This document shows positions 20,742 to 29,540 of a stretch of 34,090 nt of DNA, in pieces. A program made the position numbers and the translations under genes. Source of the stretch: JAOAIV01 sp038849555 (GTDB taxonomy: Archaea > Thermoproteota > Bathyarchaeia > Bathyarchaeales > Bathycorpusculaceae). The stretch spans positions 1 through 34,090 of the forward strand of contig JAWCMT010000013.1 in the NCBI GenBank assembly GCA_038849555.1. The letters are read 5' to 3'. How positions within the stretch are numbered: the stretch's first letter is position 1; each line of letters opens with the position of its first letter. The notes under the pieces are model-generated. The model saw nothing but the letters and a program-made list of their open reading frames with translations, was not told where the DNA came from and searched no databases.

Positions 20742-23158
20742 CGTGATAATTTAGCGAGCCGCCATCTATAGGCGAGCACGGCCAAGACGACGGCAACTGT
20801 GATAAGCGCAAGCGCAAGAGGAATCCACATTGGAAGCTCGTTCACCGCTTCGCCTTTTACTTCAACTATTTGCGTGCCAGACTCGATTGCGAAGTGCAAG
20901 TAAACTGCCACATCTGTCACGGTAATATTTGCTGCGACATCTTGACCGCCAAGCTTGACCGCCCAAGCACTGGCATCGCTTGAAGCGGCTTTAGGAACTG
21001 CGACTCGGCAGAAAACGGCGCCATTCTGCGCTTTAGCAGTAAAACGTACGAGCACACCACCTGAAGATTCAAAAGTGAAGTCTGAGATTTCTGCGCTGCT
21101 TACTACGTTAACGAACTGCCAAGTTCCATTCCATGTGCCCACATGGAAGACACGGATGGGCGCCATAAGCGGATAATTGTCCTGTGCGCTTTCGTTAACG
21201 ATGTACGTGGTGTCGCCGATGCCGTCGCCGTTGCTGTCTGCGCCGTTGTAGTCGCTGAAGTAGTTTCCGCCGGAGGGATAGCCGTCATCCAACGTTATGC
21301 TGCTGTCTGATAGGCGAATCTGGCAAGTGTTGTTGATTAGGTTATTGTGGAAAACATTGTTGTAAAATGAGTCGTAGAAGTGAATGCCATCGTAAGCGCT
21401 GTTTGTTATGGTGTTTCCGAAGATGGAGTTAAAGGCGCCGTGGACGCCGATGCCGTCGTAGCCGCTGTTCGCGATAGCGTTGCCGAAAATGGTGTTGTAT
21501 GCGCCGTGGATGCACATTCCGTCGTAGCCGCTGTCCGTTATAGCGTTGCCGAAGATGGCGCTGCCTGAGGAGTTCCAGAAAAAGATGCCGCGGAAATTGC
21601 CAGTTATAGTATTTTCGGAAATTGTGTTGTTGTAGGAGCAGTAGAGGAAGATGCCGTCATAGTTGTTGCCGTCGATTAAATTACTGGCGATAACGTTAAA
21701 GTTGGAGTAATCGTAGACTACGATGCCATCGTAGCCGTTGCCCTTCACGCGGTTGCAGGAGACCACATTGAAGTTGGCGGAGTCATCCAGAGAAATGCCG
21801 CTGTACTCATTTTTTTCTATGGAATTATTGAAAACCGTGTTATTGACGGCGCCGTCAAGGTAGATGCCATGGTAGTTTTTGGTCACGGTGTTCTCAGAGA
21901 TAACGTTGTTAACGGCGCGGTAAACGTAGATGCCAGCGTAACTGTTATTTTTCACGAGATTTCCTGAAATCGTGTTAAAGTTAGCGCTACCGTAGATGGA
22001 GATGCCGTCGCGATTGGCGGTTACCTTGTTGCCGGAAACAGTGTTATTTGAGGAACAGTCGATGTAAACGCCGCGGTTACTACGGCTTATAGTGTTCTCG
22101 GAGACTGTGTTAAGCGCTGAGGAGCCGTCAAGATAGATGCCGTCATAACTGTCGGTTATGGTGTTCCCAGAAATTGTGTTGAATTCCGAGAAGCCGTGAA
22201 GGTGGATGGCTCGGTCACTGCGGCTAATAATGTTCTCGGAGAGGATGTTGAATTTTGAATGGTCATGTAGGTGAATGCCGTAGTAACTGTCTGTTATAGT
22301 GTTTCCCGTAATCTTATTGGATTGCGAGGAGCCATAGATGGAGATGGCGTCGTAATGGCTGTTTCTGAAAGTGTTGCCCGAGATTGCGTTGTTGGAAGAG
22401 CCATAGAAAGAAATGCCCTCGTAATGATTTTCTTCAATAATGTTGCCTGAGATGAGATTGTTAGCGGAGACGGAGAGCCAGATTCCGCGGAAAACATTTG
22501 ACAGCGCATTTCCAGATATGATGTTGGAATCCGACGCGCTGTAGAGTTCTATGCCTCTTAGGTAAATGTTTGTCAGGTTGTTTTCAGAGATTGTGTTGCC
22601 TGAAGAGCTGTGCATAAAGACGCCATGGTAACTGCTGGTTATCGCGTTGCCAGAGAAAGTGTTGCTGGGAGATTCATGTATGCGGATGCTGTGGTAGTTA
22701 TTCTCTAACGTGTTGCTGACGATGGTATTGCCTGATGAAGAGACAAGGTAGATGCCGTCGTAACTGCAATTAGCTATGAAGACGCCAGAAACAGTGCAGC
22801 CCGAAGAGCCCTCAAGGTGAATACCACACGTGAAGCCGCTGATAGCTACGTTTCGGATTGTAACGTTGCTTACACCGTCCAAGCGGATGCCGTGGCCGCT
22901 TCCTGAACCTTGAAGCTTAAAGCCATTTCCATCCACTATTACGTTGCTTTTCTTCACCGTGATTTCAGCGTAAATGTTATCGCTAAAGACGTAGAGGTTT
23001 CCATCACGCCTCAGCGGTACAGTCGGAGGTTCTATTGCTCCATCAGCAGCAATAACAACAGCACTTGCAGATTCAACCAGCTGAACGTTAAATGCTAATC
23101 CTAACATATTGGCTAAAAGCAACAGCGCAACTATTCCAGAAAAGGTTTCTTTCTCCAT
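20735..23158 (-). CDS. Secreted, membrane-anchored right-handed beta-helix (NosD/PbH1 repeat) protein
   Basis: The protein has a signal peptide ending near VQLVESASA. About 25 parallel beta-helix coils follow, each 22-24 residues, with the recurring pattern GIYLxxSSxNxISxNxI (for example DGIYLVSSSGNTIVSNTLEN). It ends in GGNYFSDYNGADSNGDGIGD, the segment that closes NosD-type repeats and looks calcium-binding. A beta-sandwich-like domain, a C-terminal transmembrane helix (WIPLALALITVAVVLAVLAY) and a basic tail follow. The coil repeat is carbohydrate-binding in many relatives; here the ligand is unknown. ATG 23158 is preceded by GAGGAGA, but GTG 23167 is also open. A TATA-like AAATTATTATA is at 23191-23201. 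Many NxS/T sequons are present. Confidence 0.87.
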   Translation of the reverse strand: MEKETFSGIVALLLLANMLGLAFNVQLVESASAVVIAADGAIEPPTVPLRRDGNLYVFSDNIYAEITVKKSNVIVDGNGFKLQGSGSGHGIRLDGVSNVTIRNVAISGFTCGIHLEGSSGCTVSGVFIANCSYDGIYLVSSSGNTIVSNTLENNYHSIRIHESPSNTFSGNAITSSYHGVFMHSSSGNTISENNLTNIYLRGIELYSASDSNIISGNALSNVFRGIWLSVSANNLISGNIIEENHYEGISFYGSSNNAISGNTFRNSHYDAISIYGSSQSNKITGNTITDSYYGIHLHDHSKFNILSENIISRSDRAIHLHGFSEFNTISGNTITDSYDGIYLDGSSALNTVSENTISRSNRGVYIDCSSNNTVSGNKVTANRDGISIYGSANFNTISGNLVKNNSYAGIYVYRAVNNVISENTVTKNYHGIYLDGAVNNTVFNNSIEKNEYSGISLDDSANFNVVSCNRVKGNGYDGIVVYDYSNFNVIASNLIDGNNYDGIFLYCSYNNTISENTITGNFRGIFFWNSSGSAIFGNAITDSGYDGMCIHGAYNTIFGNAIANSGYDGIGVHGAFNSIFGNTITNSAYDGIHFYDSFYNNVFHNNLINNTCQIRLSDSSITLDDGYPSGGNYFSDYNGADSNGDGIGDTTYIVNESAQDNYPLMAPIRVFHVGTWNGTWQFVNVVSSAEISDFTFESSGGVLVRFTAKAQNGAVFCRVAVPKAASSDASAWAVKLGGQDVAANITVTDVAVYLHFAIESGTQIVEVKGEAVNELPMWIPLALALITVAVVLAVLAYRWRLAKLSRH

Positions 23159-23190
23159 TCTCCTCACTGCTTTTAGTGAAGAACTTTGGA

Positions 23191-23201
23191 TATAATAATT
23201 T
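23191..23201 (-). promoter_or_regulatory. TATA-like box of the beta-helix gene
   Basis: Minus-strand AAATTATTATA lies about 29-38 nt upstream of the two candidate starts (GTG 23167 and ATG 23158). The remainder of the 292-base stretch 23159-23450 holds no convincing gene; a second TATA-like TTATTTATATCC lies on the plus strand near 23378-23389. Confidence 0.45.
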
Positions 23202-23450
23202 TCACATATTCCGCCATTTCAACAGCACTTAATCGAATATGCTCATAACCTAAACAATAAGTGAAAAAGCGGAAAAGCCCCTCTATATATAAGTCGCTAT
23301 AGATTGCCACGGGCAGTAACGGCGCCAAGGCATCGTGTTGCAAGAAAACTTTTGCCATCTTTTTCAAATTGGCAAACTTATTTATATCCAGTCAACCAAA
23401 AATATGTTGTCGAATTCATTTTAAGGCACAAAATTGAGTGTAAAAGGGAA

Positions 23451-24179
23451 ATGGTGAAACTTAAGGATATCGTGCAGTTCATTATCATAACAGTGATAAT
23501 AGCGATTCCGCTGCATTTCGGCACTTTTACACCTTATGGTTTCGGCACACCAGACAAGTGGCTCCTAATCGCCTTGAACGTGATTTTCCTCTCCCTCTTC
23601 GTCCTGTTTCTTCCGTTTAAAAGAAAGCTTTCGCGTTTGCCTAACAGCGTCTACATCGCCTTCCTCGTCGCCTTGTACGTGGAAATGTTCGGCATCCCCC
23701 TCACCATGTATATGCTGGCAGGCATCTTCAGCTACAACGTGTACTCGATAGATTTCCTTTTGGCAGGCTTGTTAGGCGAAGAAACGCTTTACTATATTCA
23801 TCATTATTACGTGTTTCCCGCTTCAAAGATAATCATGGGTATAGGCATACTGCTAATCATCTACGGCTGGAAACAAATCCACAAAGCCAGAAAAGAAGGC
23901 AAGCTTGTGACAACAGGAATCTACAAGTACGTTCGCCACCCGCAGTACCTTGGATTCCTTCTAATCACGCTTGGATTGAACGTTCAGTGGCTATCGATAA
24001 TCACATTTGCGCTGTGGCCTGTTCTGGTGGTGCTGTACTGGCGCCTCGCAAAAATGGAAGACAAAGAGATGGAAGAGCAGTTTGGCGAGGAATTCCTCGA
24101 ATACAAGCGCAGAGTGCCAGGGTTTATTCCCCGCTTGCGAATAAAGAAAAACGGTGCAGCCACAGCGGGAAAGGTTTAG
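23451..24179 (+). CDS. Isoprenylcysteine carboxyl methyltransferase-like membrane protein
   Basis: The 242-residue protein has about six hydrophobic helices. The C-terminal part matches the ICMT/PEMT methyltransferase family: VTTGIYKYVRHPQYLGFLL is the SAM-binding signature, and the helix ending KMEDKEMEEQFGEEFLEYKRRVPGFIP is the family's conserved Glu-rich close. Relatives methylate membrane or lipid-linked substrates; the archaeal substrate is unknown. I start at ATG 23451, where homology begins; the ORF opens at 23304, but that extra N-terminus is not hydrophobic or family-like. GGGA lies only a few bases before this ATG, so GTG 23454 is an alternative. It lies 44 nt before the secreted TIM-barrel-like protein gene. 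Confidence 0.85.
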   Translation: MVKLKDIVQFIIITVIIAIPLHFGTFTPYGFGTPDKWLLIALNVIFLSLFVLFLPFKRKLSRLPNSVYIAFLVALYVEMFGIPLTMYMLAGIFSYNVYSIDFLLAGLLGEETLYYIHHYYVFPASKIIMGIGILLIIYGWKQIHKARKEGKLVTTGIYKYVRHPQYLGFLLITLGLNVQWLSIITFALWPVLVVLYWRLAKMEDKEMEEQFGEEFLEYKRRVPGFIPRLRIKKNGAATAGKV

Positions 24180-24223
24180 AGAACCTATTTATGCCACAGA
24201 CGGCATGTAAAGATTGAAAATCC

Positions 24224-25405
24224 ATGAAGTCAACATGGCCGCTTTTTCTCACAATAATCATCCTTTTCGCCGCAGTGTTGCCAACTGCATCCATTTACAA
24301 CCAAAACAAAAGCGAAGCCTCTAATGGAGATTTCTTTTTCGGCGTAATGTACGGCTCCAACTCAACCAGCGAAGTCAAACAGCTAATAGACAGGATAAAG
24401 GGCTACACAAACCTCTTCATTCTAGGCTCATGGGACATAAACATAAACGAAACAGCACTAAACGAGGTCTGCGACTACGCAGCGGACGCAGGAATGAGCT
24501 TTATAGTATATTTTGACTTCATATCATTTAGAGTTTTTCCGTGGCTTCGCACATGGCTTGAAAACGCATCAAACCGATGGGGCAACAAGTTCCTAGGCAT
24601 CTACCTATACGACGAGCCAGGAGGACACCAGATTGACATGAACCAGTGGCAGACAGGCGAATCAGCCAGAAGAGCCATGGCAAACGCAACTGACTACAGC
24701 GACGCCGCAAACAAATTTGTAACAAGCATACCAGCGAGCCTCAGCTGGCAAAACGTGAAAAGCCTAAACGTGAGCATTCCACTTTTCACGTCTGATTACG
24801 CGCTTTACTGGTTTGATTACTTAGCAGGCTACGACGCCATATTCGTTGAATTAGGCTGGAAAACTAGCACGGCGCAGCAGATAGCGCTATGCCGCGGCGC
24901 CGCAAACGTTCAAGGCAAAGATTGGGGCGCAATAATCACATGGACCTATTATGACGCGCCGTACTTGGCAAGCGGCCCAGAAATATACAAAGAAATGCTC
25001 ACGGCATATTATGCAGGCGCAAAATACGTTATAGTATTCAATCACCCAAAGTATCCTGATGACAACGTTTACGGCATCTTTACAGAAGAGCACTTCACAG
25101 CCATGAAGCGCTTCTGGCGATACATCCACGCCTACCCCAGAGAAAACATGGGGCAAGTAAAGGCGGAGGCAGCGCTTGTTCTGCCGAAAGACTACGGTTG
25201 GGGAACACGCCGCTCAGAAAACATAATAGAAGACCGCATATGGGGCTTCTGGCCAGAAGACGAAAAAACGCCGGTAATAGGAGAAAACATGAAAAAACTA
25301 TTAGATAAGTATGGGCTAAGGCTTGACATTATCTACGATGACCCAAGATTCAATTACCGCGAAAAATATTCAGCAATCTACCTCTGGAACAGCACAATAA
25401 GCTGA
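24224..25405 (+). CDS. Secreted glycoside-hydrolase-like TIM-barrel protein
   Basis: The first 30 residues are a signal peptide or membrane anchor (MKSTWPLFLTIIILFAAVLP). The mature part begins FFFGVMYGSN and alternates hydrophobic strands with helices in a TIM-barrel-like rhythm: LFILGSWDININE, FIVYFDFISFRV, FLGIYLYDEPGG, AIFVELGWK, AIITWTYYDAP, YVIVFNHPKYP. The YLYDEP segment resembles the acid-bearing strand of glycoside hydrolases and is a plausible catalytic site, though no family is certain. Many NxS/T sequons are present. The 393-residue ORF ends at LWNSTIS without an obvious C-terminal anchor, so the protein may be free or held by its N-terminal helix. It ends 10 nt from convergent dph6. 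Confidence 0.7.
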   Translation: MKSTWPLFLTIIILFAAVLPTASIYNQNKSEASNGDFFFGVMYGSNSTSEVKQLIDRIKGYTNLFILGSWDININETALNEVCDYAADAGMSFIVYFDFISFRVFPWLRTWLENASNRWGNKFLGIYLYDEPGGHQIDMNQWQTGESARRAMANATDYSDAANKFVTSIPASLSWQNVKSLNVSIPLFTSDYALYWFDYLAGYDAIFVELGWKTSTAQQIALCRGAANVQGKDWGAIITWTYYDAPYLASGPEIYKEMLTAYYAGAKYVIVFNHPKYPDDNVYGIFTEEHFTAMKRFWRYIHAYPRENMGQVKAEAALVLPKDYGWGTRRSENIIEDRIWGFWPEDEKTPVIGENMKKLLDKYGLRLDIIYDDPRFNYREKYSAIYLWNSTIS

Positions 25406-25415
25406 TTCTATGGCT

Positions 25416-26153
25416 TTATGGGCGTTTAGGTTTAAGAACAGCTTCTTCAACATCCATATAGAGGAAGTTGCCCACGCGGTTTGGCCAGCCTCCAAAGTCT
25501 ACTTCCTCATTCTTCTTGGCGAATTTAGTGATTTCAATCGACTGCTTAAAAAGCGGCGCATCCAGTACCGTAGTGTGAAATTCGCCTGGCTCGCCAGTAG
25601 CATCGATGCCCTTATGCCATGGGCCGACCAGAGGCCGCATATCCTCAACGCATTTCCTGTTAAACTCGCGACCAAACCACTCTGCGCCGAGATAATTCAA
25701 GTCAACACAGCTAATGATTGGCTTCATCCCCACTGAAAGCTCTATCTCCAAAACACGCTTGCGATGCCTGTCTCCTGGAAGAATGGAAAAGAAACGCCTA
25801 TCCCACAGCGGCATAAGCAGCTTCATGCCCAGCTTTTTGCACGCATAATCCCATGTGCGCTTGTGGTGAACATTATCGATGTCGCCTGTTACGATGCCCT
25901 CGATGTTTTCCTCCCGTTTAAGGCGTGTAAGCGCGTCGATGATGGCGTTGAAGCGGTTGCCTTCCACTTTAACCTTAAGATTCGGAATCCCCAGCGCCTT
26001 AGACTGAAGCTCAGCCACGCGGATGCTGTGGAATATGTAAGGTTCCATGTATATGTAAGTGACAAGGTGTGTAACCTCATGCCCCTGCTCGATTACCTTG
26101 TGAAGCGCAGTGCAGCAGTCTTTACCGCCGCTCCAGTGAACAATAACTCGCAT
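25416..26153 (-). CDS. dph6: Diphthine--ammonia ligase (Dph6)
   Basis: Dph6 uses ATP and ammonia to amidate diphthine on elongation factor 2, the last step of diphthamide synthesis. The PP-loop HWSGGKDCC (S8-GGKD) binds ATP, GIVTGDIDNVHHKRTWDYACKKLG is the family's second conserved block, and GEPGEFHTTVLDAPLF is the C-terminal signature. The length of about 245 residues fits archaeal single-domain members. I use ATG 26153; a GTG 26162 start would add three residues. A TATA-like GCATAAAAGTTAAT is about 26195-26207 on the minus strand. It is divergent from ino1. Confidence 0.9.
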   Translation of the reverse strand: MRVIVHWSGGKDCCTALHKVIEQGHEVTHLVTYIYMEPYIFHSIRVAELQSKALGIPNLKVKVEGNRFNAIIDALTRLKREENIEGIVTGDIDNVHHKRTWDYACKKLGMKLLMPLWDRRFFSILPGDRHRKRVLEIELSVGMKPIISCVDLNYLGAEWFGREFNRKCVEDMRPLVGPWHKGIDATGEPGEFHTTVLDAPLFKQSIEITKFAKKNEEVDFGGWPNRVGNFLYMDVEEAVLKPKRP

Positions 26154-26217
26154 CAAGCGCACCCATTAACAGCATTGCTAAACAGCGGTACAATTATTAA
26201 CTTTTATGCCACACACC

Positions 26218-26245
26218 GTTTGCTTAAAGCTTCAGCTTAAGCAAC
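26218..26245. repeat. Hairpin-forming inverted repeat upstream of dph6 and ino1
   Basis: The arms TTGCTTAA(A)GC and GC(T)TAAGCAA form an imperfect stem of about ten pairs with one bulge and a tetraloop, followed by GC-rich DNA. It lies in the 257-base divergent gap 26154-26410, upstream of both TATA boxes. No gene is visible in this gap. It could be an operator or a relic. Confidence 0.4.
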
Positions 26246-26362
26246 AGGCCTCTGCAGCACCCTGTATATTTGGCGCATATTAGCGATTCATTGCAGAAAC
26301 CTATAGAGGGGGTCTATCCGCGCAGTACCACACGCAGATTCCGGCGGCGCAGCAGCGATGCC

Positions 26363-26371
26363 TTTTATAGG
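26363..26371 (+). promoter_or_regulatory. TATA box of ino1
   Basis: TTTTATAGG lies about 45 nt before the ATG at 26411, leaving a leader of roughly 15-20 nt that contains AAGGTG as a Shine-Dalgarno. Confidence 0.45.
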
Positions 26372-26410
26372 AGCAAAGCAGATAAGAAAGCCCAAAAAGG
26401 TGTTTGGTTA

Positions 26411-27450
26411 ATGGCGAAAATCAAAGTTGCCTTGGCAGGCGTGGGAAACTGCGCCTCAGCCTTCATTCAAGGCTTACGTTACTATAGCATTTTCACAGAA
26501 AAGCCTGTTGGGCTCCGGCATCTGGAGCTATGCGGATACAAACCCAGCGACATACAGGTTGTCGCCGCATTTGACGTGGACAACCGCAAAGTCGGCAAAG
26601 ACCTTGCCGAGGCTATTTTTGCTGCGCCGAACAATGCGCCTAGAGTCGTGGATGTGCCGCGGACAGGCGTAGCCGTGAAGAAAGGGCCACTGCTTGACGG
26701 CATAGGCGAAAACACCCGCAGAGTCATAGAACCCAGCAGCCAACCTGACGTAAACGTTGCTCAAGTGCTCCGCGAAGCCGGCGCCGAGATTCTGGTTAAC
26801 CTGCTTCCAAGCGGTGCGAAATGCGCATCCGAATTTTACGCGGAGCAAGCAATAGCTGCAAACTGCGCCTTCATAAACGCTACACCAAACTTCATCGCCA
26901 GCGACGCGGCATGGGCAAAAAGATTCGAAGACGCGGCGTTACCAGTAGTTGGCGACGACTTAATCGACCAGGTTGGCTCGACAACGCTGCACAAGACATT
27001 GCTGAAGTTGCTCTCTGACCGCGGCGTAAAAATCATGGAAACCTATCAGCTGGATGTGGGCGGCGGTGCAGAATCGCTGGACACAATGGATCGCACTCGT
27101 GAAATAAAACGTGCCATAAAAACGCAGGCAGTAGCCAGCACGTTGCCTTATCAAGCGGAAGTCGTGGCGGGCTCAACGGATTACGTGGATTTCCTCCAGA
27201 ACAACCGAGACAGCTACTTCTGGATTAGCGGCGTCTACTTCTGCAACGCGCCGATGCGAATAGACCTCAAATTCNNNNNNNNNNGCTCTTCGACGCCGTT
27301 AGGGCCATGAAGATAGCGCTGACCAAGAAGCTTAAGGGCGCCATACTGCCCGTCTGCGCCTACGCGTTTAAGCGCCCGCCGCAGATGCTGCCGCTGGAAA
27401 ACGCAGAAGAAATGTTTAAGGCGTTCGTGAAAGAAAACAGTTCACCGTGA
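26411..27450 (+). CDS. ino1: Inositol-1-phosphate synthase (Ino1), interrupted by an assembly gap
   Basis: Ino1 converts glucose 6-phosphate to L-myo-inositol 1-phosphate with NAD, feeding archaetidylinositol lipids in archaea. MAKIKVALAGVGNCASAFIQG is the NAD-binding glycine-rich loop; FINATPNFIASD, VGDDLIDQVGSTTLHKTLL and ETYQLDVGGGAESLDTMDR are the conserved catalytic blocks. The ATG at 26411 has AAGGTG nine nt upstream; the earlier in-frame region from 26270 is not family-like. Ten Ns (27275-27284) fall at a codon boundary. Read through literally they give a false stop at 27310, but the true C-terminus resumes one frame over at 27286 (LFDAVRAMKIALTKKL, then VCAYAFKRPPQML) and stops at 27450. 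The real gap must be 2 mod 3 bases long. The end overlaps convergent PGI/PMI by 9 nt. Confidence 0.88.
27275..27284. other. Assembly gap (10 Ns)
   Basis: Ten N characters interrupt ino1 immediately after a codon ending. The reading frame does not resume in register, so ten is not the true length. Confidence 0.99.
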
Positions 27451-28560
27451 AGCTGATAGCTTCTCCAGCTCACGGATTATTTTCTCTTTTATTCCGCTCT
27501 GCTTCATTTTCTCCTTCAATAATGTGATGGTGTCCACTGGCGTGGGGTCCACGTTGCGGAGAATGGCCAAATAAACGCTTGTGAAATCGCCGATGCAGAT
27601 GGCGGATAACATTCGGGCAAGCGTGCTTTCGCCTTGAGCCCACACTTCGAACAGCTTCGAGGCGGCTGGCATAAGCGTCTTGGTTATTTCGATTCTGCTC
27701 CGAATCTCAGCTTGCTCATTTTTGTCTCGGAAGAATATTGCGGAGAAACATTTTGCCAGCCGTCCTACCCTTTCCCAGCCTACAATCTCGTTGTGATTGA
27801 GCTCAGGCAGGAACTCCCATTTCGAAGGAATCTTACTGTTCTCATTAAATTGCTGCTTAAAACGTTGCGCCACACTGCGGTAGAAGCCAAAGCCATAAAC
27901 GACCGGCACGGTTCCAGTGATTCCCAAAGCCAACTGCTTTGCAAAATTATCTTTCACAGGCTTATTAGGCGCGTTTTCGCTGCAAACCTGCCTCAACAGC
28001 GGCAAAGCCTCTGTAAGCTCCTTTCGCACGCCAGAAATGACTCCGGCATTTTCCAGCAAGATAAGCAATGGCACAAACAGATAAGGCAAAGCGGCGCGTG
28101 GCTGAAAACCTGAAGGCACACGCAAATACGGCACACCCAGCTTCTCAGCAAAACTGAGCAGGCTGCCGCCGGAGCTTACACAGAATATCCTGCAACGCCG
28201 ATTCACAGCGTCCAAAAACGCGCTTAGCGTTTCTTCTGTCTCGCCAGAATAGCTTGCCAGCACAACAAAACTTTTCTCGCCCACGTAAGCAGGCAAACTG
28301 TATCCTCTGCAAACGTCTATGGGCACCTTCGCCTTTTCGCTTGCCCAGTCCTTGAGCAGCTCACCGCCTATTGCCGAGCCACCCATGCCAGCTACAACAA
28401 TATGCTCAAAACGCGCACGGCGCAGTGAAATGTGCTCAGCAATGTTTGCGGCTTCACGATAATGCGCCGCAGCTTCCACATAAAACGCAAGCATATTGCT
28501 TCTATCGACGAAGCGTATTTTTTCTGGGCTATCCAGAATTGACGCCGCCGCTTTGCTCAT
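27442..28560 (-). CDS. Bifunctional phosphoglucose/phosphomannose isomerase
   Basis: This SIS-domain enzyme interconverts glucose-6-P, fructose-6-P and mannose-6-P. The N-terminal SIS half has VVAGMGGSAIGGELLKDW and VVLASYSGETEETLSAFLDAV, and the C-terminal half has WEFLPELNHNEIVGWERV with the catalytic Glu/His pair. These are the signatures of the archaeal bifunctional PGI/PMI type, not of cupin PGI. The length of 372 residues is slightly longer than typical. I use ATG 28560 rather than GTG 28572; a TATA-like GAATATAAAAC lies at 28574-28584 on the minus strand, which is close for either start. It overlaps the 3' end of ino1 and is divergent from the SPOUT methyltransferase. Confidence 0.9.
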   Translation of the reverse strand: MSKAAASILDSPEKIRFVDRSNMLAFYVEAAAHYREAANIAEHISLRRARFEHIVVAGMGGSAIGGELLKDWASEKAKVPIDVCRGYSLPAYVGEKSFVVLASYSGETEETLSAFLDAVNRRCRIFCVSSGGSLLSFAEKLGVPYLRVPSGFQPRAALPYLFVPLLILLENAGVISGVRKELTEALPLLRQVCSENAPNKPVKDNFAKQLALGITGTVPVVYGFGFYRSVAQRFKQQFNENSKIPSKWEFLPELNHNEIVGWERVGRLAKCFSAIFFRDKNEQAEIRSRIEITKTLMPAASKLFEVWAQGESTLARMLSAICIGDFTSVYLAILRNVDPTPVDTITLLKEKMKQSGIKEKIIRELEKLSASR

Positions 28561-28573
28561 TAGATTACCCACA

Positions 28574-28584
28574 GTTTTATATTC
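28574..28584 (-). promoter_or_regulatory. TATA-like box of the PGI/PMI gene
   Basis: Minus-strand GAATATAAAAC sits about 19 nt (centre) before ATG 28560, a little close for a standard start. The 87-base gap to the SPOUT gene carries both promoters. Confidence 0.35.
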
Positions 28585-28647
28585 AGACTTTTACTTTTAA
28601 GCTAAACGCAGAAGCGCGCATTTCTCTGGGAAGGAGCTAAGCTGAAA

Positions 28648-29508
28648 ATGGGTAGGAAAAAGTTGGCGATTGCCATCCCCGCATCGGTTATCTCGGATAC
28701 GCCGCATTTACGTGAGAAAACAGCGAAAATAGGCTTAATTGGTAGAGCCGCAGCAATCTTCAGAGTAAACGAAATAATAGTTTATCGTGATGAGCGCCAA
28801 GCCAATCAGCAGCAGCAAGCAGATTTAATCGCGACGCTACTGCGGTATATGGAGACGCCACAGTATCTCAGAAAGAGACTCTTCAAACTGGACCCGCGCC
28901 TGAAGTACGTGGGAATAGTGCCGCCGCTGCGAACGCCACATCACCCATTAAACAAGAAAATGGCGAACCTGAAGGTTGGCGAGTACCGCGAGGGAGTAGT
29001 AACAGCCACAACCTCAGACGGTGTGCTCGTTGATGTCGGCGTTGAAGCGCCAGCTCTGCTGCGTGAAAAACATTTAGCGGTTGGCAAACGCTTAACAATA
29101 AAAATAGCACGCGTCAACGGGCAGGTTGAAGTGCAAACTGCAAACCGCGCAGAAATTCCATGTTACTGGGGATATGAGGTAACACAAGCCATGGAGAACG
29201 ATGCGCCAGCAAGGCTTTTACTGAGCAAAAGCTTTGATTTGAAAGTTGCCACGTCAAAAAAAGGCGCCAAGTTCACAGACGTTGCCAAAGAAATGGCGCA
29301 GAAGTGGGAAAAAGCAAGCAGCATTCTCCTCTTGTTCGGCTCGCCTAAAAAGGGATTATACGAATTAGCCAGCGAATGGAAAATAAATCTTGACGATACT
29401 GCAGATTTTGTGGTAAACACTATCCCTGAACAGGGAACTGAAACTGTGCGAACAGAAGAGGCGCTGCTCGCGACGTTGGCTATCTTGAACGCGCAGTTCG
29501 CTGTTTAA
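28648..29508 (+). CDS. SPOUT-class RNA methyltransferase (COG2106, Methyltrn_RNA_3 type)
   Basis: This protein is like the archaeal and eukaryotic C9orf114/MTH1-type putative RNA methyltransferases. KKLAIAIPASVISDTPHLREKTAKIGLIGRA opens the knotted SPOUT domain; an OB-like insert follows at about 108-165 (GEYREGVVTATTSDGVLVDVGVEAPALL), and the C-terminal half closes the knot with ILLLFGSPKKGLYELA and FVVNTIPEQGTETVRTEEALLATLAI. SAM binding is expected at the knot. The RNA target is unknown in this organism. The 286-residue length is typical. The ATG is preceded by GGAAGGAG at a somewhat long spacing. Confidence 0.9.
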   Translation: MGRKKLAIAIPASVISDTPHLREKTAKIGLIGRAAAIFRVNEIIVYRDERQANQQQQADLIATLLRYMETPQYLRKRLFKLDPRLKYVGIVPPLRTPHHPLNKKMANLKVGEYREGVVTATTSDGVLVDVGVEAPALLREKHLAVGKRLTIKIARVNGQVEVQTANRAEIPCYWGYEVTQAMENDAPARLLLSKSFDLKVATSKKGAKFTDVAKEMAQKWEKASSILLLFGSPKKGLYELASEWKINLDDTADFVVNTIPEQGTETVRTEEALLATLAILNAQFAV

Positions 29509-29509
29509 G

Positions 29510-29519
29510 CTTTAAATGC
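29510..29519 (+). promoter_or_regulatory. TATA-like box of the GxGD protease gene
   Basis: CTTTAAATGC, which begins within or just after the stop of the upstream gene, lies about 27 nt before ATG 29541. No Shine-Dalgarno is present, so the transcript is likely leaderless. Confidence 0.45.
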
Positions 29520-29540
29520 TTGTTTTGATTATGACTGTTC

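Noticed and set aside
21380..22509. Repeated codon pattern in the beta-helix gene as a possible DNA repeat array or CRISPR
   Set aside because: The periodicity matches the 22-24 residue protein coil, the units vary in sequence, and there are no constant repeats with unique spacers.
26270..26410. An N-terminal extension of Ino1 from 26270
   Set aside because: It is Arg/Ser-rich and unlike the family, and a TATA box and Shine-Dalgarno lie inside it.
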